Assembly (NCBI RefSeq): GCF_029714305.1
Contig: NZ_CP121647.1
Location: forward strand, 4,980,501 to 5,044,500
Reading direction: 5' to 3'
DNA length: 64,000 nt
Source: Bradyrhizobium sp. CB3481
GTDB taxonomy: Bacteria > Pseudomonadota > Alphaproteobacteria > Rhizobiales > Xanthobacteraceae
Below the pieces are notes generated by a model that saw nothing but the letters and a program-made list of their open reading frames with translations, did not search any database and was not told the origin of the DNA. This document shows positions 8,762 through 18,236 of this stretch, in pieces. Every line of letters starts with the position of its first letter. The first letter of the stretch is position 1. The translations under genes were made by a program, and so were the position numbers.

Positions 8762-9760
8762 CGTGGCAACATTATCGCCACTGCTGGAAGCGTGACGGAT
8801 GATCAAAGCCCCGGTTTGAGACGAGGCGCCGCCGGGACAACGCATTTCGAGCCCGGCGGTGTATCTTTTCGAACGACCCGGCCGCGGGTGCCCCGCATCC
8901 GCCTCGTCTGTACGGCTGCTGAGAAAGGCTTGCTGAACTTCTTGCGGCAACTATGACCTCATCGTCCGCGTTATCGGCTGCGAGTGGGGAGGCCGTTGCG
9001 GTACCCGCGATGGCCTAACTGACCTACTACTAATTACAGCCCCGCCTTCAGAATCGACCTCAGGATGGTTCTGGGTCGCTTTTACTCCACGCTCTGCAGC
9101 GGCGGGACTGGTCGGAATCACTGGACGTGAAGACAATTGAACGGCGCCTGGGGCGCTAGGGCGCTGTGCTGGGGCTTTCCACGCGTGCAGCCGAGGTTGG
9201 AAAGCTGCCTCAGAGACAGAGCGATGACTTTTAAGCTTTCGCTCCGACATGGCGCACCGCCCCCAGCATTACAGCCGGGTGAGGTTGCCCGCCAAGGCTC
9301 GCGCGGAGCGGCAGACCCGCGCCAACGGGAGCTGTCCGGCTTTCCAATTCCGCGGACAGACCCTCACTGATTTGGTCAAAAATCGATCGTCTTGTAGGGA
9401 TCCGTAGGTTTGTGGGGTTGCCCTCCACTTCAAGTTGCTCTTGGATGACAATGGCTCTGGGGGCATTCAAATGAAGTTGCCGGTGCGAGCGTCGCCTATC
9501 CTTACGCTGTCTGTGATGTGTTGCGAGCCAGCCCTCACCAGCATGCGGCGACAGCTCCGGGAAGTGTGTGGGCTGGGAAGCGCTGGCGCGACAGTGCGGA
9601 AATCCTCCAACGGCAAAATGTACACCCGAAAACGTGGCGAGCGGCTCCGAAGACGCTGCACCGAAAGGCGCAATGATCCGATCATTAATGGAAAGGTCGC
9701 AAGAAACGAAGAAGCAGCCCTCGATCCCAATCGAGTGACATCGCGATTGATTGACCTGAA
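8762..9760. other. About 1 kb with no recognisable gene
   Basis: Frames here are short and overlap on both strands without a family signature. Codon usage does not favour any of them. It may be decayed coding DNA; I see no promoter or repeat that I can defend. Confidence 0.4.
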
Positions 9761-10162
9761 ATGGCAAGCGACGTGCCTCCGGGAATGACAAACGGGTTGA
9801 TCACCAATTGCCTTCCCAATGGAAAGATCGAAATAGCGCTCGTGAGCAAAGGTCGACGCTGTGGAAGTGTTGAAATGGAGTCCGAACAAATGGGTCTTGC
9901 AATTCAGCAGTTCATGCAAATTGCCATTCTTGCCTTTCAGCGAACGGGCGGAGCTTTGATCAGCGGCGTGGAACAGTCCTCGACCTGGCCTGAAATTGAA
10001 GTGTCTACAATAGGCCTTGGTCCAAGTCGGCTTGCAAACCATGAAGATCTCATTGTGCGATTTGGTGATGCCCAGGTGGGATTTCCCTTGAGCCGGACAG
10101 CGCTTCGAGGTCTAGGCGAAGCAATGATTGCCTTAAGCACTCCAAAGCAGAAATCCAATTAG
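9761..10162 (+). CDS. Hypothetical protein
   Basis: 133-aa frame beginning MASDVPPGMTNGLITNCLPN, with a central helix-like stretch VEMESEQMGLAIQQFMQIAI. No family is recognised. It has no signal peptide or membrane segment and ends just before the IS66 insertion region. No good ribosome site is visible. The even amino-acid composition suggests a real or recently real gene. Confidence 0.4.
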   Translation: MASDVPPGMTNGLITNCLPNGKIEIALVSKGRRCGSVEMESEQMGLAIQQFMQIAILAFQRTGGALISGVEQSSTWPEIEVSTIGLGPSRLANHEDLIVRFGDAQVGFPLSRTALRGLGEAMIALSTPKQKSN

Positions 10163-10209
10163 TCGCAGAGAGATCGCCTCCGGGTGGTCTTTATTGCGTT
10201 ACTTCGGTT

Positions 10210-10443
10210 TCAAAAGTCGTAATTCGGAGAGACGGTTGCATTAGCGCGGGGGTACAATTGACGCAACCTCCTGGATTTTACGGCTTCAGTCACACGGACT
10301 TGCCGCTTTAGCGTCTCGAGCTCTGTTGACAGTCTCCTAAACGCTGCGTGTCCACGGTACTTTGGCCTTTTGAAGCGCGCATCTTCTGTCCCATTGTCCG
10401 CCTCCCACGCTCGCGCTGACATTTTATTCCATGCCGACCTGGC
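10210..10443 (-). pseudogene. 3' part of an unidentified gene cut by the IS66 insertion
   Basis: The minus-strand frame ending at 10210 (RHAAFRRLSTELETLKRQVR then VTEAVKSRRLRQLYP) is interrupted at 10443 by the IS66 end. If the 8-bp duplication is collapsed, the same frame continues on the minus strand from 22709 upward (NEFCGSDRSGARRP...YQGFSAALARSAWNK). The interruption and frame continuity are seen; that this was a gene is uncertain, and the product is unknown. Confidence 0.3.
10436..10443. repeat. 8-bp target-site duplication (left copy)
   Basis: GACCTGGC lies immediately outside the left IS66 end (GTAAGCGT at 10444). The identical octamer lies immediately outside the right IS66 end at 22702-22709. 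Eight-bp duplications are standard for IS66, so these two ends, 12.3 kb apart, come from one insertion event. Confidence 0.85.
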
Positions 10444-10531
10444 GTAAGCGTGGCGCCGAGGCTCTTCAGATTGTTTGAGCGCAGACCTGAGAGCACCGCT
10501 AGAAGAGTCACCTTCGGCAAGGGTGCTCATA

Positions 10532-10852
10532 ATGGACGACCATTCGGACGACACAAGACGACCGTTGTCACCGCGTATCGAAGTGTATGCTGGCGCAGGT
10601 CGAAAGCGGTGGCCGGATGATTTGAAGGCCCAGATTGCCGCGGAAAGCCTCGAGCAGGGGGCAATTGTCACAGATGTCGCCCGTCGCCATGGCTGCCGGC
10701 CGCAGCAGGTACATGACTGGCGGCGTCGGGCGCGCTTAGGTCAATTGGTGCTGCCGGCTTCGGCTGACACACTGTCGTTCGTGCCGGTGGTGTCGGAATC
10801 AGCGTTACCGGCGGCCACGGAGCCCTCCGGGTCGCCGGAAGCAGCCTTGTGA
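10532..10852 (+). CDS. tnpA: IS66 accessory protein TnpA
   Basis: IS66 orf1 product with a helix-turn-helix of the IS3/IS911-like type (RKRWPDDLKAQIAAESLEQG, then VTDVARRHGCRPQQVHDWRR). It presumably contributes DNA binding during transposition. The start MDDHSDDTRR at 10532 fits family length (about 106 aa); an upstream in-frame start at 10475 is possible. Its stop overlaps the tnpB GTG by 4 bp (GTGA), the usual IS66 translational coupling. Confidence 0.8.
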   Translation: MDDHSDDTRRPLSPRIEVYAGAGRKRWPDDLKAQIAAESLEQGAIVTDVARRHGCRPQQVHDWRRRARLGQLVLPASADTLSFVPVVSESALPAATEPSGSPEAAL

Positions 10853-10920
10853 CGTTCATGCTGACGCTGCCCGCGAGCCTCATGATTTACGTGGCGACCC
10901 AACCTGTCGACTTCAGGAAT
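10849..10920 (+). pseudogene. tnpB: IS66 tnpB, 5' fragment
   Basis: Reads MLTLPASLMIYVATQPVDFR, the expected N-terminus of IS66 Orf2/TnpB, and stops one residue later where the intron begins. The missing remainder (KGADGLALLAKEAL...) is found in frame at 15521. The bases AGGAA occur at both break points (10915-10919 and 15521-15525). Confidence 0.85.
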
Positions 10921-10922
10921 TG

Positions 10923-12861
10923 ATCGGGATAGGGGGACGTCTTTCGACGCCACCCCTCCCACACCACCGGGCATACGGGTCCGTACCACGGCGGTTCGAT
11001 CGAGTTAAACCGGCACAGGCATGAAGATTCGGGGGAGACCAAGAGAATCGAACACCTGATTTCGTAGGGCGTGTTGAACCGCCGGGTGTCCGGACATGCG
11101 CCAGAGTCCCGTCGGTGAACCGGCAGCGACCGATGCGGCGAACTTCGCGATGCCGAGGCGGCGAAGCTCCGTGAATCGGTTATGCCCGTTCCGCCATTGC
11201 CGCCAGAGATACATTCGCAATCTCCGGCGGATCCAGGCTTCCAGGTTTGTGAGCACGCGCGGGGTCTGGCAGAAGCCGAAGTACCCGCGCCATCCGGTGA
11301 GGTATGGCGTGAGGTCTGCGATCATCTGTTGCAAACTGGTCCCTCGCGTCCGGCATGTGATCTCCCGGATTCGGTCTTTGAATTTGTCGAGAGCTTTTGG
11401 CGCAATGCGTCGCTCGCTCCCGTCATTCGCAATGCTGAATCCGAGAAATTTACGTTCCTCGGGTCGCGCCACCGCGCTCTTGGCCTCGTTGACTTTCAAG
11501 CGGAGCTTGTTGGTCAGGAACCGGCTTATCGAGGCCCTCACCCTTTCGCCGGCGTGGAGCCTGCGAACATAGATGTTGCAGTCATCCGCGTAACGGCAGA
11601 ACCGGTGACCACGTCGAGCCAATTCCTTGTCGAGGTCGTCGAGCATGATATTGCTGAGGAAGGGCGAGAGCGGACCGCCTTGCGGGGTCCCTTCGTCCAC
11701 CGGTCGGACCAAACCATCTTCCAATATCCCGGCATTCAGGAATGCCCGGATAAGCTTGAGCACGCGTTTATCAGGTATTCGTGCGGCGACGCGCGACATC
11801 AGGATGTCGTGGTTAACTCGGTCGAAAAATCTTTCCAGATCGAGATCAACCACTACGTTGTAGCCATCGGCGACGTAACGCTGTGCCTGGGCTACAGCCT
11901 GGTGGGCGGACCGCCCCGGCCGAAATCCGAAACTGTGCTCCGAAAACGTCGGATCCCATCGCTCTTGGAGAACTTGCAGCATGGCTTGTTGAATCAGGCG
12001 GTCGACGACACAGGGGACGCCGAGTTTTCTGATCCCGCCGTCCGGCTTCGGGATTTCTACCCGCTTAACCGGCTGCGGCCGATAGTTTCCGTCAAGCAGT
12101 TGAGACCGAATGTTTGGCCAGTGCTCAAGCAGGAAAGCCTTCGCGTCTTCGATGGTCATCCCATCAACGCCAGGGCTTCCTTTGTTCCTTTTAACACGCT
12201 TCCACGCTCTTTCGAGGTTCTCTCGGTCGCACACCTCCTCCATTAGTTGTTCTGTGAAAGTCGAGCTTTCGGTGGCTGATTTCGCCATGAATGGTTCGGT
12301 CTCCTCGTCGCCGCGCGCCGGGGCTTCACCCCACTCCTTCGGTTCCAAGGCCAGCGCTTGCTGGTTGTTCTGCCGCTTTCTATTCACGAGATGCCAGTCC
12401 TACTTGCTCTCTCAATCGTTTGGGCCTTCAGCCATCGTTTCCGGCTTCGCCTATCTGTTTCTCCGCCTTTCGGCCTTGGAGTGCCTCAATAGCTTTGCCG
12501 ACAGCCTGACCTAATACGCCCTCAGCTGACTTCTGCCCGGCGGTCAGACGGCCTCACGGCCGTCTTAGTCGCCCGAGGGCGACACCGGGCAGATCTCCCG
12601 GGGTAAGCTCAATCGCCTTCGGTGCACAACCGCCGGATCTACGCTTCGCATCCTTGATGGATTTGGACTTCGCGATGTGTCGCCCGCTCGTCCGATGCTT
12701 GCGCCTCATATCCGGTTTTTGTTCATCGGCTCGCGCCTTTGATCCACGCTTCCTTCAGACCCCACCTCGCGACGGCAGCCCTTGCGTTTCACTAACCCTT
12801 CACCTCCATCAGGTTGGGTGGAAGACTTTCACTTCCGAGCTATTGAGCATGCCCGGCACAC
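10923..12861 (-). mobile_element. Group II intron with maturase
   Basis: Minus strand. The intron 5' end GTGTGCCGGGCATGCTC begins at 12861, matching the GUGYG consensus. A long structured 5' region (12390-12861) precedes the maturase ORF. The 3' end carries a domain V-like hairpin (GAACCGCCGTGGTACGG near 10980-10995) and finishes in ATCCCGAT at about 10923, giving roughly 1.94 kb. The 3' exon is IS66 tnpB; the 5' exon is the left end of the IS91-like element. Ends are assigned by eye and may be off by a few bases. Confidence 0.8.
11005..12387 (-). CDS. ltrA: Group II intron reverse transcriptase/maturase
   Basis: 460-aa intron-encoded protein. Reverse-transcriptase blocks are visible in order: NKGSPGVDGMTIEDAK, IPKPDGGIRKLGVP, QERWDPTFSEHSFGFRPGRS, VVDLDLERFFDRVNHD, EGTPQGGPLSPFLSNIMLDD and the catalytic FCRYADDCNIYV. 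A maturase/group II intron-specific domain (LTPYLTGWRGYFGFCQTPRV, LEAWIRRRLRMYLWRQW) follows. It splices its host RNA and drives retrohoming. No HNH endonuclease is evident at the C-terminus. The frame is intact. Confidence 0.95.
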   Translation of the reverse strand: MNRKRQNNQQALALEPKEWGEAPARGDEETEPFMAKSATESSTFTEQLMEEVCDRENLERAWKRVKRNKGSPGVDGMTIEDAKAFLLEHWPNIRSQLLDGNYRPQPVKRVEIPKPDGGIRKLGVPCVVDRLIQQAMLQVLQERWDPTFSEHSFGFRPGRSAHQAVAQAQRYVADGYNVVVDLDLERFFDRVNHDILMSRVAARIPDKRVLKLIRAFLNAGILEDGLVRPVDEGTPQGGPLSPFLSNIMLDDLDKELARRGHRFCRYADDCNIYVRRLHAGERVRASISRFLTNKLRLKVNEAKSAVARPEERKFLGFSIANDGSERRIAPKALDKFKDRIREITCRTRGTSLQQMIADLTPYLTGWRGYFGFCQTPRVLTNLEAWIRRRLRMYLWRQWRNGHNRFTELRRLGIAKFAASVAAGSPTGLWRMSGHPAVQHALRNQVFDSLGLPRIFMPVPV

Positions 12862-13052
12862 GACGAAGCCGCTCCGCGGCAGAACTCTCGGCAAGAGTGG
12901 CCCATCGTCGGATGAAGGAATGCGGCTGAAGCAACTGTAACTGCTTTGGCGTCCGATGGTGAGACGTAATTTGCAGCGTTCATAGGCTTGGCTTCGAGCA
13001 AGATGGCGTTGCTGCCCTCGAGCAGTTTTCGTTTTTTGCCAAGGAGCCTTCA

Positions 13053-13934
13053 ATGACCCCGCTTCGGTTACGCATGATAAACGACATGCAGATCCGCAAC
13101 TTGTCACCGCATACGCAGGATTCCTATCTGCTGCAGGTTTCGCAGTTCGCCCGCCATTTTGCAAAGTCGCCGGCTTTGCTTGGGCCGGAAGATGTCCGCG
13201 CCTACCAAGTCTATCTGACGAACGAGAAGAAGTTGGCGCCGAAGTCGATCCACGTGACCGTCTCAGCGCTCCGTTTCTTGTACCGTGTCACGCTCGGCTT
13301 CGAATGGGATTTCGACGTCATCATTCCGTGTCCAAAGGCGCCCAAGACACTCGCCGTCATCCTCAGCCCCGAAGAGGTGCTGCACTTCCTCGGCTGCGTG
13401 GAGAGCCTCAAGCATCAAGTGATCCTGACAACATGCTACGCCGCCGGTCTGCGCATTTCCGAAGCGATACGCCTAAAGCCGGGGGCCATCGACCGACAGC
13501 GGATGGTGCTACGCGTCGATCAAGGCAAGGGGAAGAAGGACCGTTACGTCATGCTCTCGGCACGGTTGCTGGAGACACTGACCGACTATTGGCGCGCCGT
13601 CCGGCCGAGGACGTGGATGTTTCCCGGCGGTATCCCCAACGAGCCGATATCGACCAACGCGGTGCAGGACGCCTGCAGCAAGGCGCATCGGTTAGCGGGC
13701 CTTGCCAAGCCCGTGACGCCGCATTCGCTGCGGCATGCCTTCGCCGTTCATCTACTCGAGGCCGGCACCGATCTTCGCACCATCCAGCTCTTGCTTGGCC
13801 ATCGCAGCCTGTCCACGACCGCGCAATATCTCCGGATAGCCACGAACAAAGTCTGCGCGGCGACTAGCCCGCTGGAGCTGCTGCCGCGCCCAATCCCTAA
13901 GGCACCACCACCGCCGCCGCCTGAACATTTCTGA
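13053..13934 (+). CDS. Tyrosine recombinase associated with an IS91-like element
   Basis: 293-aa phage-integrase-family protein. The SAM-like N-terminal domain (IRNLSPHTQDSYLLQVSQFA) is followed by catalytic residues R in YAAGLRISEAIRL, K in GKGKKDRYVML, H-x-x-R in PHSLRHAFAVHLLEAG, H in LLGHRSLSTTAQYL, and Y in that last motif. The proline-rich C-terminus (PKAPPPPPPEHF) is unusual. It precedes the transposase by 10 bp, as in the second copy. Its role in transposition of these elements is not established. Confidence 0.88.
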   Translation: MTPLRLRMINDMQIRNLSPHTQDSYLLQVSQFARHFAKSPALLGPEDVRAYQVYLTNEKKLAPKSIHVTVSALRFLYRVTLGFEWDFDVIIPCPKAPKTLAVILSPEEVLHFLGCVESLKHQVILTTCYAAGLRISEAIRLKPGAIDRQRMVLRVDQGKGKKDRYVMLSARLLETLTDYWRAVRPRTWMFPGGIPNEPISTNAVQDACSKAHRLAGLAKPVTPHSLRHAFAVHLLEAGTDLRTIQLLLGHRSLSTTAQYLRIATNKVCAATSPLELLPRPIPKAPPPPPPEHF

Positions 13935-13944
13935 CGGCGGCCCC

Positions 13945-15148
13945 ATGGGACGCTCAGGTCCGGAAGTGGCGGATATCTTCCGCCGCTATGGTGCTGCCTG
14001 GCGCGAGCAGCACTGCAGGTCTCTATCGACCGAACGGCGTGCAGCAATGACGGCGATCGAGCGCTGCCGAACGGCCGCGCTCGGTGGCCATGTCGAGCAG
14101 TGCGATCACTGCGGAGAGCGGCGGGTCTCCTATAATAGCTGCCGCTCGCGAAACTGCCCCAAGTGCCAATCGCTCGCGCGGGCAGAATGGATCGAGGCCC
14201 GACAAGCGGAGCTTCTCGATACGCAGTATTTTCACGTTGTTTTCACCATACCCGACCAAATCGCAGCGATCGCATTCCAGAATGCCGGCACCGTGTACGA
14301 TATAATGTTCCGCACAGCTGCAGAGACTTTGCGGACTATCGCTGCCGACCCCAAGCACCTCGGTGCGGAGATCGGATTCTTTTCTGTCCTTCATACTTGG
14401 GGCCAGAACCTCCTTCACCATCCCCATCTCCATTGCGTCGTTCCTGGAGGTGGACTGTCCCCGGATGGCAGCCGCTGGATCGCGTGCCGGCCCGGCTTCT
14501 TTCTTCCCGTGGCCGTGCTTTCCCGTCTGTTCCGGCGCCTATTTCTCAGCGCCTTGCAAAGTCGTTCGATACCGGCGAGCTACAATTCTTCTCGTCGCTG
14601 GAACAGTTTCGTGATCCGGCTGCATTTCAGCGGTATCTGAACGATGTCCGCAGAATCAATTGGGTTATCTACGCCAAGCCGCCATTTGGCAGCGCCGAAC
14701 AGGTTGTCCACTATGTCGGCCGCTATACGCATCGGTTAGCGATCAGCAACAGCCGTGTCATCGATATCGAAGACGGCAAAGTACGCTTTCGATGGAAGGA
14801 TTACCGCCACGGAAGCCAGCAGAAAGTAATGACGCTGGACGCCGGGAGTTCATTCGGCGTTTCCTTATCCATGTCTTGCCCGAAGGCTTCAAACGTATTC
14901 GTTACTATGGTTTTCTGGGTAACCGCTACCGCAAGCAAAAGCTCGCTCGCTGCCGTGAACTGCTTGGAATGATATCCGCCGATGCTCATTCGGAGCCGGA
15001 AGAGCGGTCCGATTGCCCCGAGAAGCCTGAGCGCTGCAATGCCGCTTCCTTGCGTCAATGTCCATCCTGTCATCAAGGCCACATGGTGTGCGTCGAGGTC
15101 TTGCAGCCAGGTTCGTTCAGTGCCGCTCGTTCACCGGACACTTCTTGA
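13945..15148 (+). pseudogene. IS91-family transposase, two frameshifts
   Basis: The N-terminal zinc-finger region (CDHCGERRVSYNSCRSRNCP) and the HUH segment HHPHLHCVVPGGG are in the first frame up to about 14560. The frame then shifts (SFDTGELQFFSSLEQ to YVGRYTHRLAISNSRV, including the tyrosine motif YVGRY). It shifts again near 14840 (FIRRFLIHVLPEGFKRIRYY). The intact paralogue at 26149 shows the correct reading. It would be inactive. Confidence 0.88.
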
Positions 15149-15410
15149 TGCGAGACCTCGATCAACCAAGAACCGCCAGCTTCCATTTTCGGCCGCCGTG
15201 GCAGCCGATAGATGCCCTGTTGTCGTTCTTCCGACGTCAAACCTCCGGCGCTTCGCATTTTCAGGCTACTTCGCTTCCCAGATGTCGCTTCCACCCAGTA
15301 CTTTCGTGATAATGTCCGCTTTGGACTTGTCTCCAGTCCAGATCACGACGTTCACAAATAACGGCGCAGTGATTCAACACCCATAGCTGCAGCGGCGTGC
15401 CCGCGGCTTC

Positions 15411-15523
15411 GTCCAACACGTTTTTAGATTACCGGCGCCACTCGCGACTGATCGTGTTGGATACCGAACCACGCGCCGCCAATCTAAAAACGCTCTCTAT
15501 TATGTGGTGCACCACATAATAGG
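15411..15523. repeat. Nested inverted repeats at the tnpB junction
   Basis: Three inverted repeats occur in 110 bp. GTCCAACACG (15411) pairs with CGTGTTGGAT (15454). CGTTTTTAGATT (15419) pairs with AATCTAAAAACG (15481). A perfect 26-bp palindrome spans 15498-15523 with half-site CTATTATGTGGTG. The block fills the space between the IS91-like right end and the resumption of IS66 tnpB. It could be a tiny third insertion or a composite of element ends; it encodes nothing. Confidence 0.65.
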
Positions 15524-15835
15524 AAGGGTGCGGATGGCTTGGCACTCTTGGCGAAGGAGGCGCTGGGCCATGACCCGATGAAGGGCGTGGCGGTGGTCTT
15601 CCGCGCGAAGCGCGCCGATCGGGTGAAGATCGTCGTGTGGGATGGCAGTGGCCTTGTGCTGTATTGGAAGCGGCTTGAGGGCGGCGGCTTCAAGTGGCCA
15701 CCTGTTGTTGACGGCGTGATGCGGATGAACGCGCACGCATGCACGCGCCTCGAGTCCCACAACCGAAAGCACTTGCGTAAAGATACAAATCTTCGCTGCA
15801 TCGGGGCGCGAAGCATGGCAGACTCAGGCCGATGA
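15521..15835 (+). pseudogene. tnpB: IS66 tnpB, 3' fragment
   Basis: Resumes the IS66 Orf2 reading RKGADGLALLAKEALGHDPM, then VFRAKRADRVKIVVWDGSGL and LYWKRLEGGGFKWPPV, the diagnostic TnpB core. The last third (SHNRKHLRKDTNLRCIGARS) reads less like the family. The stop overlaps the tnpC ATG (ATGA at 15832). Confidence 0.85.
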
Positions 15836-17393
15836 GTGATTTGCCTGACGAGTTGCCGAGCGATCCAGCCGAGCTGCGTGTCTTTGCCGCGGCTCTGCTG
15901 GATCGCTGCGCCAGGCTCGAGCGGTTGCTCAAGCTTGCGAACGATGCGCAGTTCGGTCGATCGTCGGAAAAGTTGGACGCTGATCAACTTCAGCTTGTTC
16001 TGGAGGATATCGATCAGGCCGTCGCGGCTCTCGAAGCAGCCGAGGACCGCGCCAATCCCAAAGCCTGCGAGAAGAGAACTGCCAAGCGCAGGGCCAATCG
16101 TGGTCAGCTGCCGGAGCATTTGCCGCGCATCGTCGAAACCTTGCTGCCGGCTGCAACCTGCTGCCCGTCCTGCAAAGGCGATCTCGTTGAGATTGGCCGC
16201 GATGAGAGCCAGAGGCTTGACGTCGTTCCGGTGCAATACCGGGTGATCGTGACCCGCCGGCCCAAACTGGCCTGCCGCGCCTGTCATGGCGTCGTTCTCC
16301 AGCACGCCGCGCCCGAACGATTGATCAAGGGGGGACTGCCCACCGAGCGGCTGGTCGCGCATGTGATTGACGCCAAGTATCATTGGCGTTTGCCGCTTTA
16401 TCGCCAAGCACAGATGCTGGCGACGCACGGTATCGCCATCGACCGTTCCACGCTCGCCTTCTGGGTCGGCTATGCCGCCCAGGAATTGAAGCCCTTGTGG
16501 CATCGTCTGCGCGAGCTGCTGCTCGCGTCCCCGCAGCTCTGTGTCGATGAGACCCCGGCGCCGGTCCTGGATCCGGGGCGCGGCAGGACCAAAACCGGCT
16601 ACTTCTGGGCGCTCTCGCGCGATGACAGGCCTTGGGCCGGACCTGACCCACCTGGCGTGGTTTACGCCTATGCACCGGGCCGCGGCGCCGTTCATGGCTT
16701 GAGGCTGCTTGAGGGTTACCGCGGCATCATCCATTGCGATGGCTATGGGGCTTACAAGACCATGACCCGAGAGACGCGTGCGGATGCCCTGTCCGGCACG
16801 CTCGCCTTCTGCTGGTCGCATCTACGGCGCCAGTTTGTGAAGATCGAGCGCGAGGCTTCGCCGGCGCCGGCGCCGGTTGCCCGCGAGGCCCTCGAGCGCA
16901 TCGCCCAGCTCTACGCGGTCGAGAAGGCACTCCGCGGCCGATCTGATGCCGAGCGCCGCGCGGGCCGACAAGCGCATGCCCTGCCTCTGGCTGCAGCCTT
17001 GAAGCAGTGGTTTGAGGCAACGCTTGATCACCTTGCACAGAAGAGCGACACGGCAAAGGCTTTGCGTTATGCGCTGCGTCATTGGGACGGACTCCTCTAC
17101 CTTGATGACGGGCGCATCGAGATGGACACGAATGCGGTCGAGCGTGCCATGCGGCCGATCAAGCTCAACGCCAAGAACTCCCTTTTGCCGGTTGCGACGA
17201 GGGCGCCGAGAGTTGGGCAGTACTAGCTTCGCTAATCGAGACCTGTAAGCTCAATAGCGTCAGCGCTGAGCACTGGCTCTCCGACGTCCTTGCGAAGCTC
17301 GTCAATGGCTGGTCTGCGGCGCGACTGGACGAACTGCTTCCCTGGGCGTCGACCTACACGATGCATGTACAAGATCCGAGGCTGGCGGCATGA
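15832..17393 (+). pseudogene. tnpC: IS66 transposase TnpC, one-base deletion near the C-terminus
   Basis: Leucine-rich N-terminus, zinc-binding CCPSCKGDLVEIGRDESQRL, then the DDE domain with CVDETPAPVLDPGRGRTKTG, IHCDGYGAYKTM and the E-containing RIEMDTNAVERAMRPIKLNA. At about 17185 a run of four T has lost one base, so the expected NSLFAGCDEGAESWAVLASL becomes NSLLPVATRAPRVGQY and stops at 17226. The proper C-terminus (NGWSAARLDELLPWAST) is still readable to 17393. A recent, single inactivating change. Confidence 0.9.
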
Positions 17394-17955
17394 GCCTCAA
17401 CACGACCGCGGTCCGGATCAAGGTGTCCCTCAAGGACGTGAAACCGGAGGTGATGCGTCGCCTTGTCGCACCCGTCACCCTGCGCCTTGATCGGCTGCAC
17501 CTGACGCTTCAGGCGGCGTTCGGCTGGTCCGTTGGGGGATTCCTGATCCCGACGGTGATTTTGGCCCCCAGCCGATCGATGCCCGCAAGGCGCGGCTCTC
17601 CGATATCGTTCAAGAGACCGGAGCCAAGACGATCCATTATCTCTATGACTTCGGCGACAGCTGGGACCATGTGATCAAGCTCGAAAAATGGTTCGACAAC
17701 ACGACGACAGAGGGGCTTCCCCTCTTGCTCGAGGCCGCCGGTCGTTGTCCTCCAGAAGACGTCGGCGGTGCGCCAGGCTATGCCGAATACCTCGATGCCA
17801 TCGGCGACCCCGCTCATCCGGAGCACGAACATATGCGCCTCTGGGGCCCGGAGCGGTTCGATCCCAACGTCGTCGTCCGGAAGGCGCTCGAGGCCGCCGT
17901 CAACGCATTGTCCGGAGGCTGGAAGCCGCGTCGGCGCAGCACGCGGCTAACATAA
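17390..17955 (+). pseudogene. pRiA4b ORF-3-family gene, deleted copy
   Basis: Starts MSLNTTAVRIKVSLKDVKPE and overlaps the tnpC stop. It matches the intact gene at 22058-22660 but lacks about 38 bp after QAAFGW, which shifts the frame. The rest (IKLEKWFDNTTTEGLPLLLE, APGYAEYLDAIGDPAHPEH) is read from 17671. The family has no firm function and is a regular passenger of some IS66 elements. Confidence 0.85.
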
Positions 17956-18149
17956 CCGTCAAGCCCCAATCAAAAGGGCCGCAAAGCTACGCTTACTGTG
18001 CAGAAGTACTAGAGATTGTTCGACTAGAACGACGCTGATGCGTCGATCACTCTGTCACAAAGGGCCGTGAACGGCACGCAGACGAGCGGTGCGCTTCGCG
18101 CCGCCGCAGACAACATCATTGCCGCTTGACGGTGTCCGATGTGCGACGA

Positions 18150-18165
18150 TGTCGGAAGTGCGACA
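18150..18165 (+). promoter_or_regulatory. Putative NifA upstream activator site
   Basis: TGTCGGAAGTGCGACA fits TGT-N10-ACA exactly and is dyad-symmetric. It lies 55 bp upstream of a sigma-54 type promoter. NifA with sigma-54 drives symbiotic nitrogen-fixation genes in rhizobia. Spacing is slightly shorter than the commonest 80-150 bp. Confidence 0.6.
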
Positions 18166-18220
18166 TAGCTGGCGCGGATGACCACCTTGTATCAAAAGGT
18201 TTTTTCTTTCGCGCGGTGCG

Positions 18221-18236
18221 TGGCACGCCTTGTGCA
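18221..18236 (+). promoter_or_regulatory. Putative sigma-54 (-24/-12) promoter
   Basis: TGGCACGCCTTGTGCA has the invariant GG and GC separated by 10 bases and an excellent TGGCACG -24 box. Start of transcription would be about 18247, reading toward the secreted-protein gene. The pair with the NifA site at 18150 makes chance occurrence unlikely. Confidence 0.65.

Larger units (their letters stand above)
12862..15412 (+). mobile_element. IS91-like element with tyrosine recombinase, copy 1 (decayed)
   Basis: The left end (GACGAAGCCGC at 12862) and right end (GCGGCTTCGTCC near 15403) are inverted relative to each other. They resemble the ends of the intact second copy at 25167 and 27608. The unit contains a complete tyrosine recombinase and a doubly frameshifted IS91-type transposase. 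It lies inside IS66 tnpB, directly against the group II intron. Confidence 0.75.
10444..17996 (+). mobile_element. IS66-family element, copy A, interrupted by a 4.6-kb insertion
   Basis: Left end GTAAGCGTGGCGCCGAGG at 10444 and right end GCAAAGCTACGCTTAC finishing at 17996 form the IS66-type terminal repeats starting GTAAGCG. The order is tnpA, tnpB, tnpC and a pRiA4b-ORF3-like gene. tnpB is split: its front ends near 10920 and its back resumes at 15521, with a group II intron and an IS91-like element in between. tnpC and the last gene are frameshifted or deleted, so this copy cannot move by itself. No duplication matches its own right end. Confidence 0.85.

Noticed and set aside
11182..12246. 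Plus-strand ORF (354 aa) opposite the intron maturase
   Set aside because: Antisense of a clear reverse transcriptase; no domain of its own.
15484..16821. Minus-strand ORF (445 aa) opposite IS66 tnpB/tnpC
   Set aside because: Shadow frame of transposase genes.
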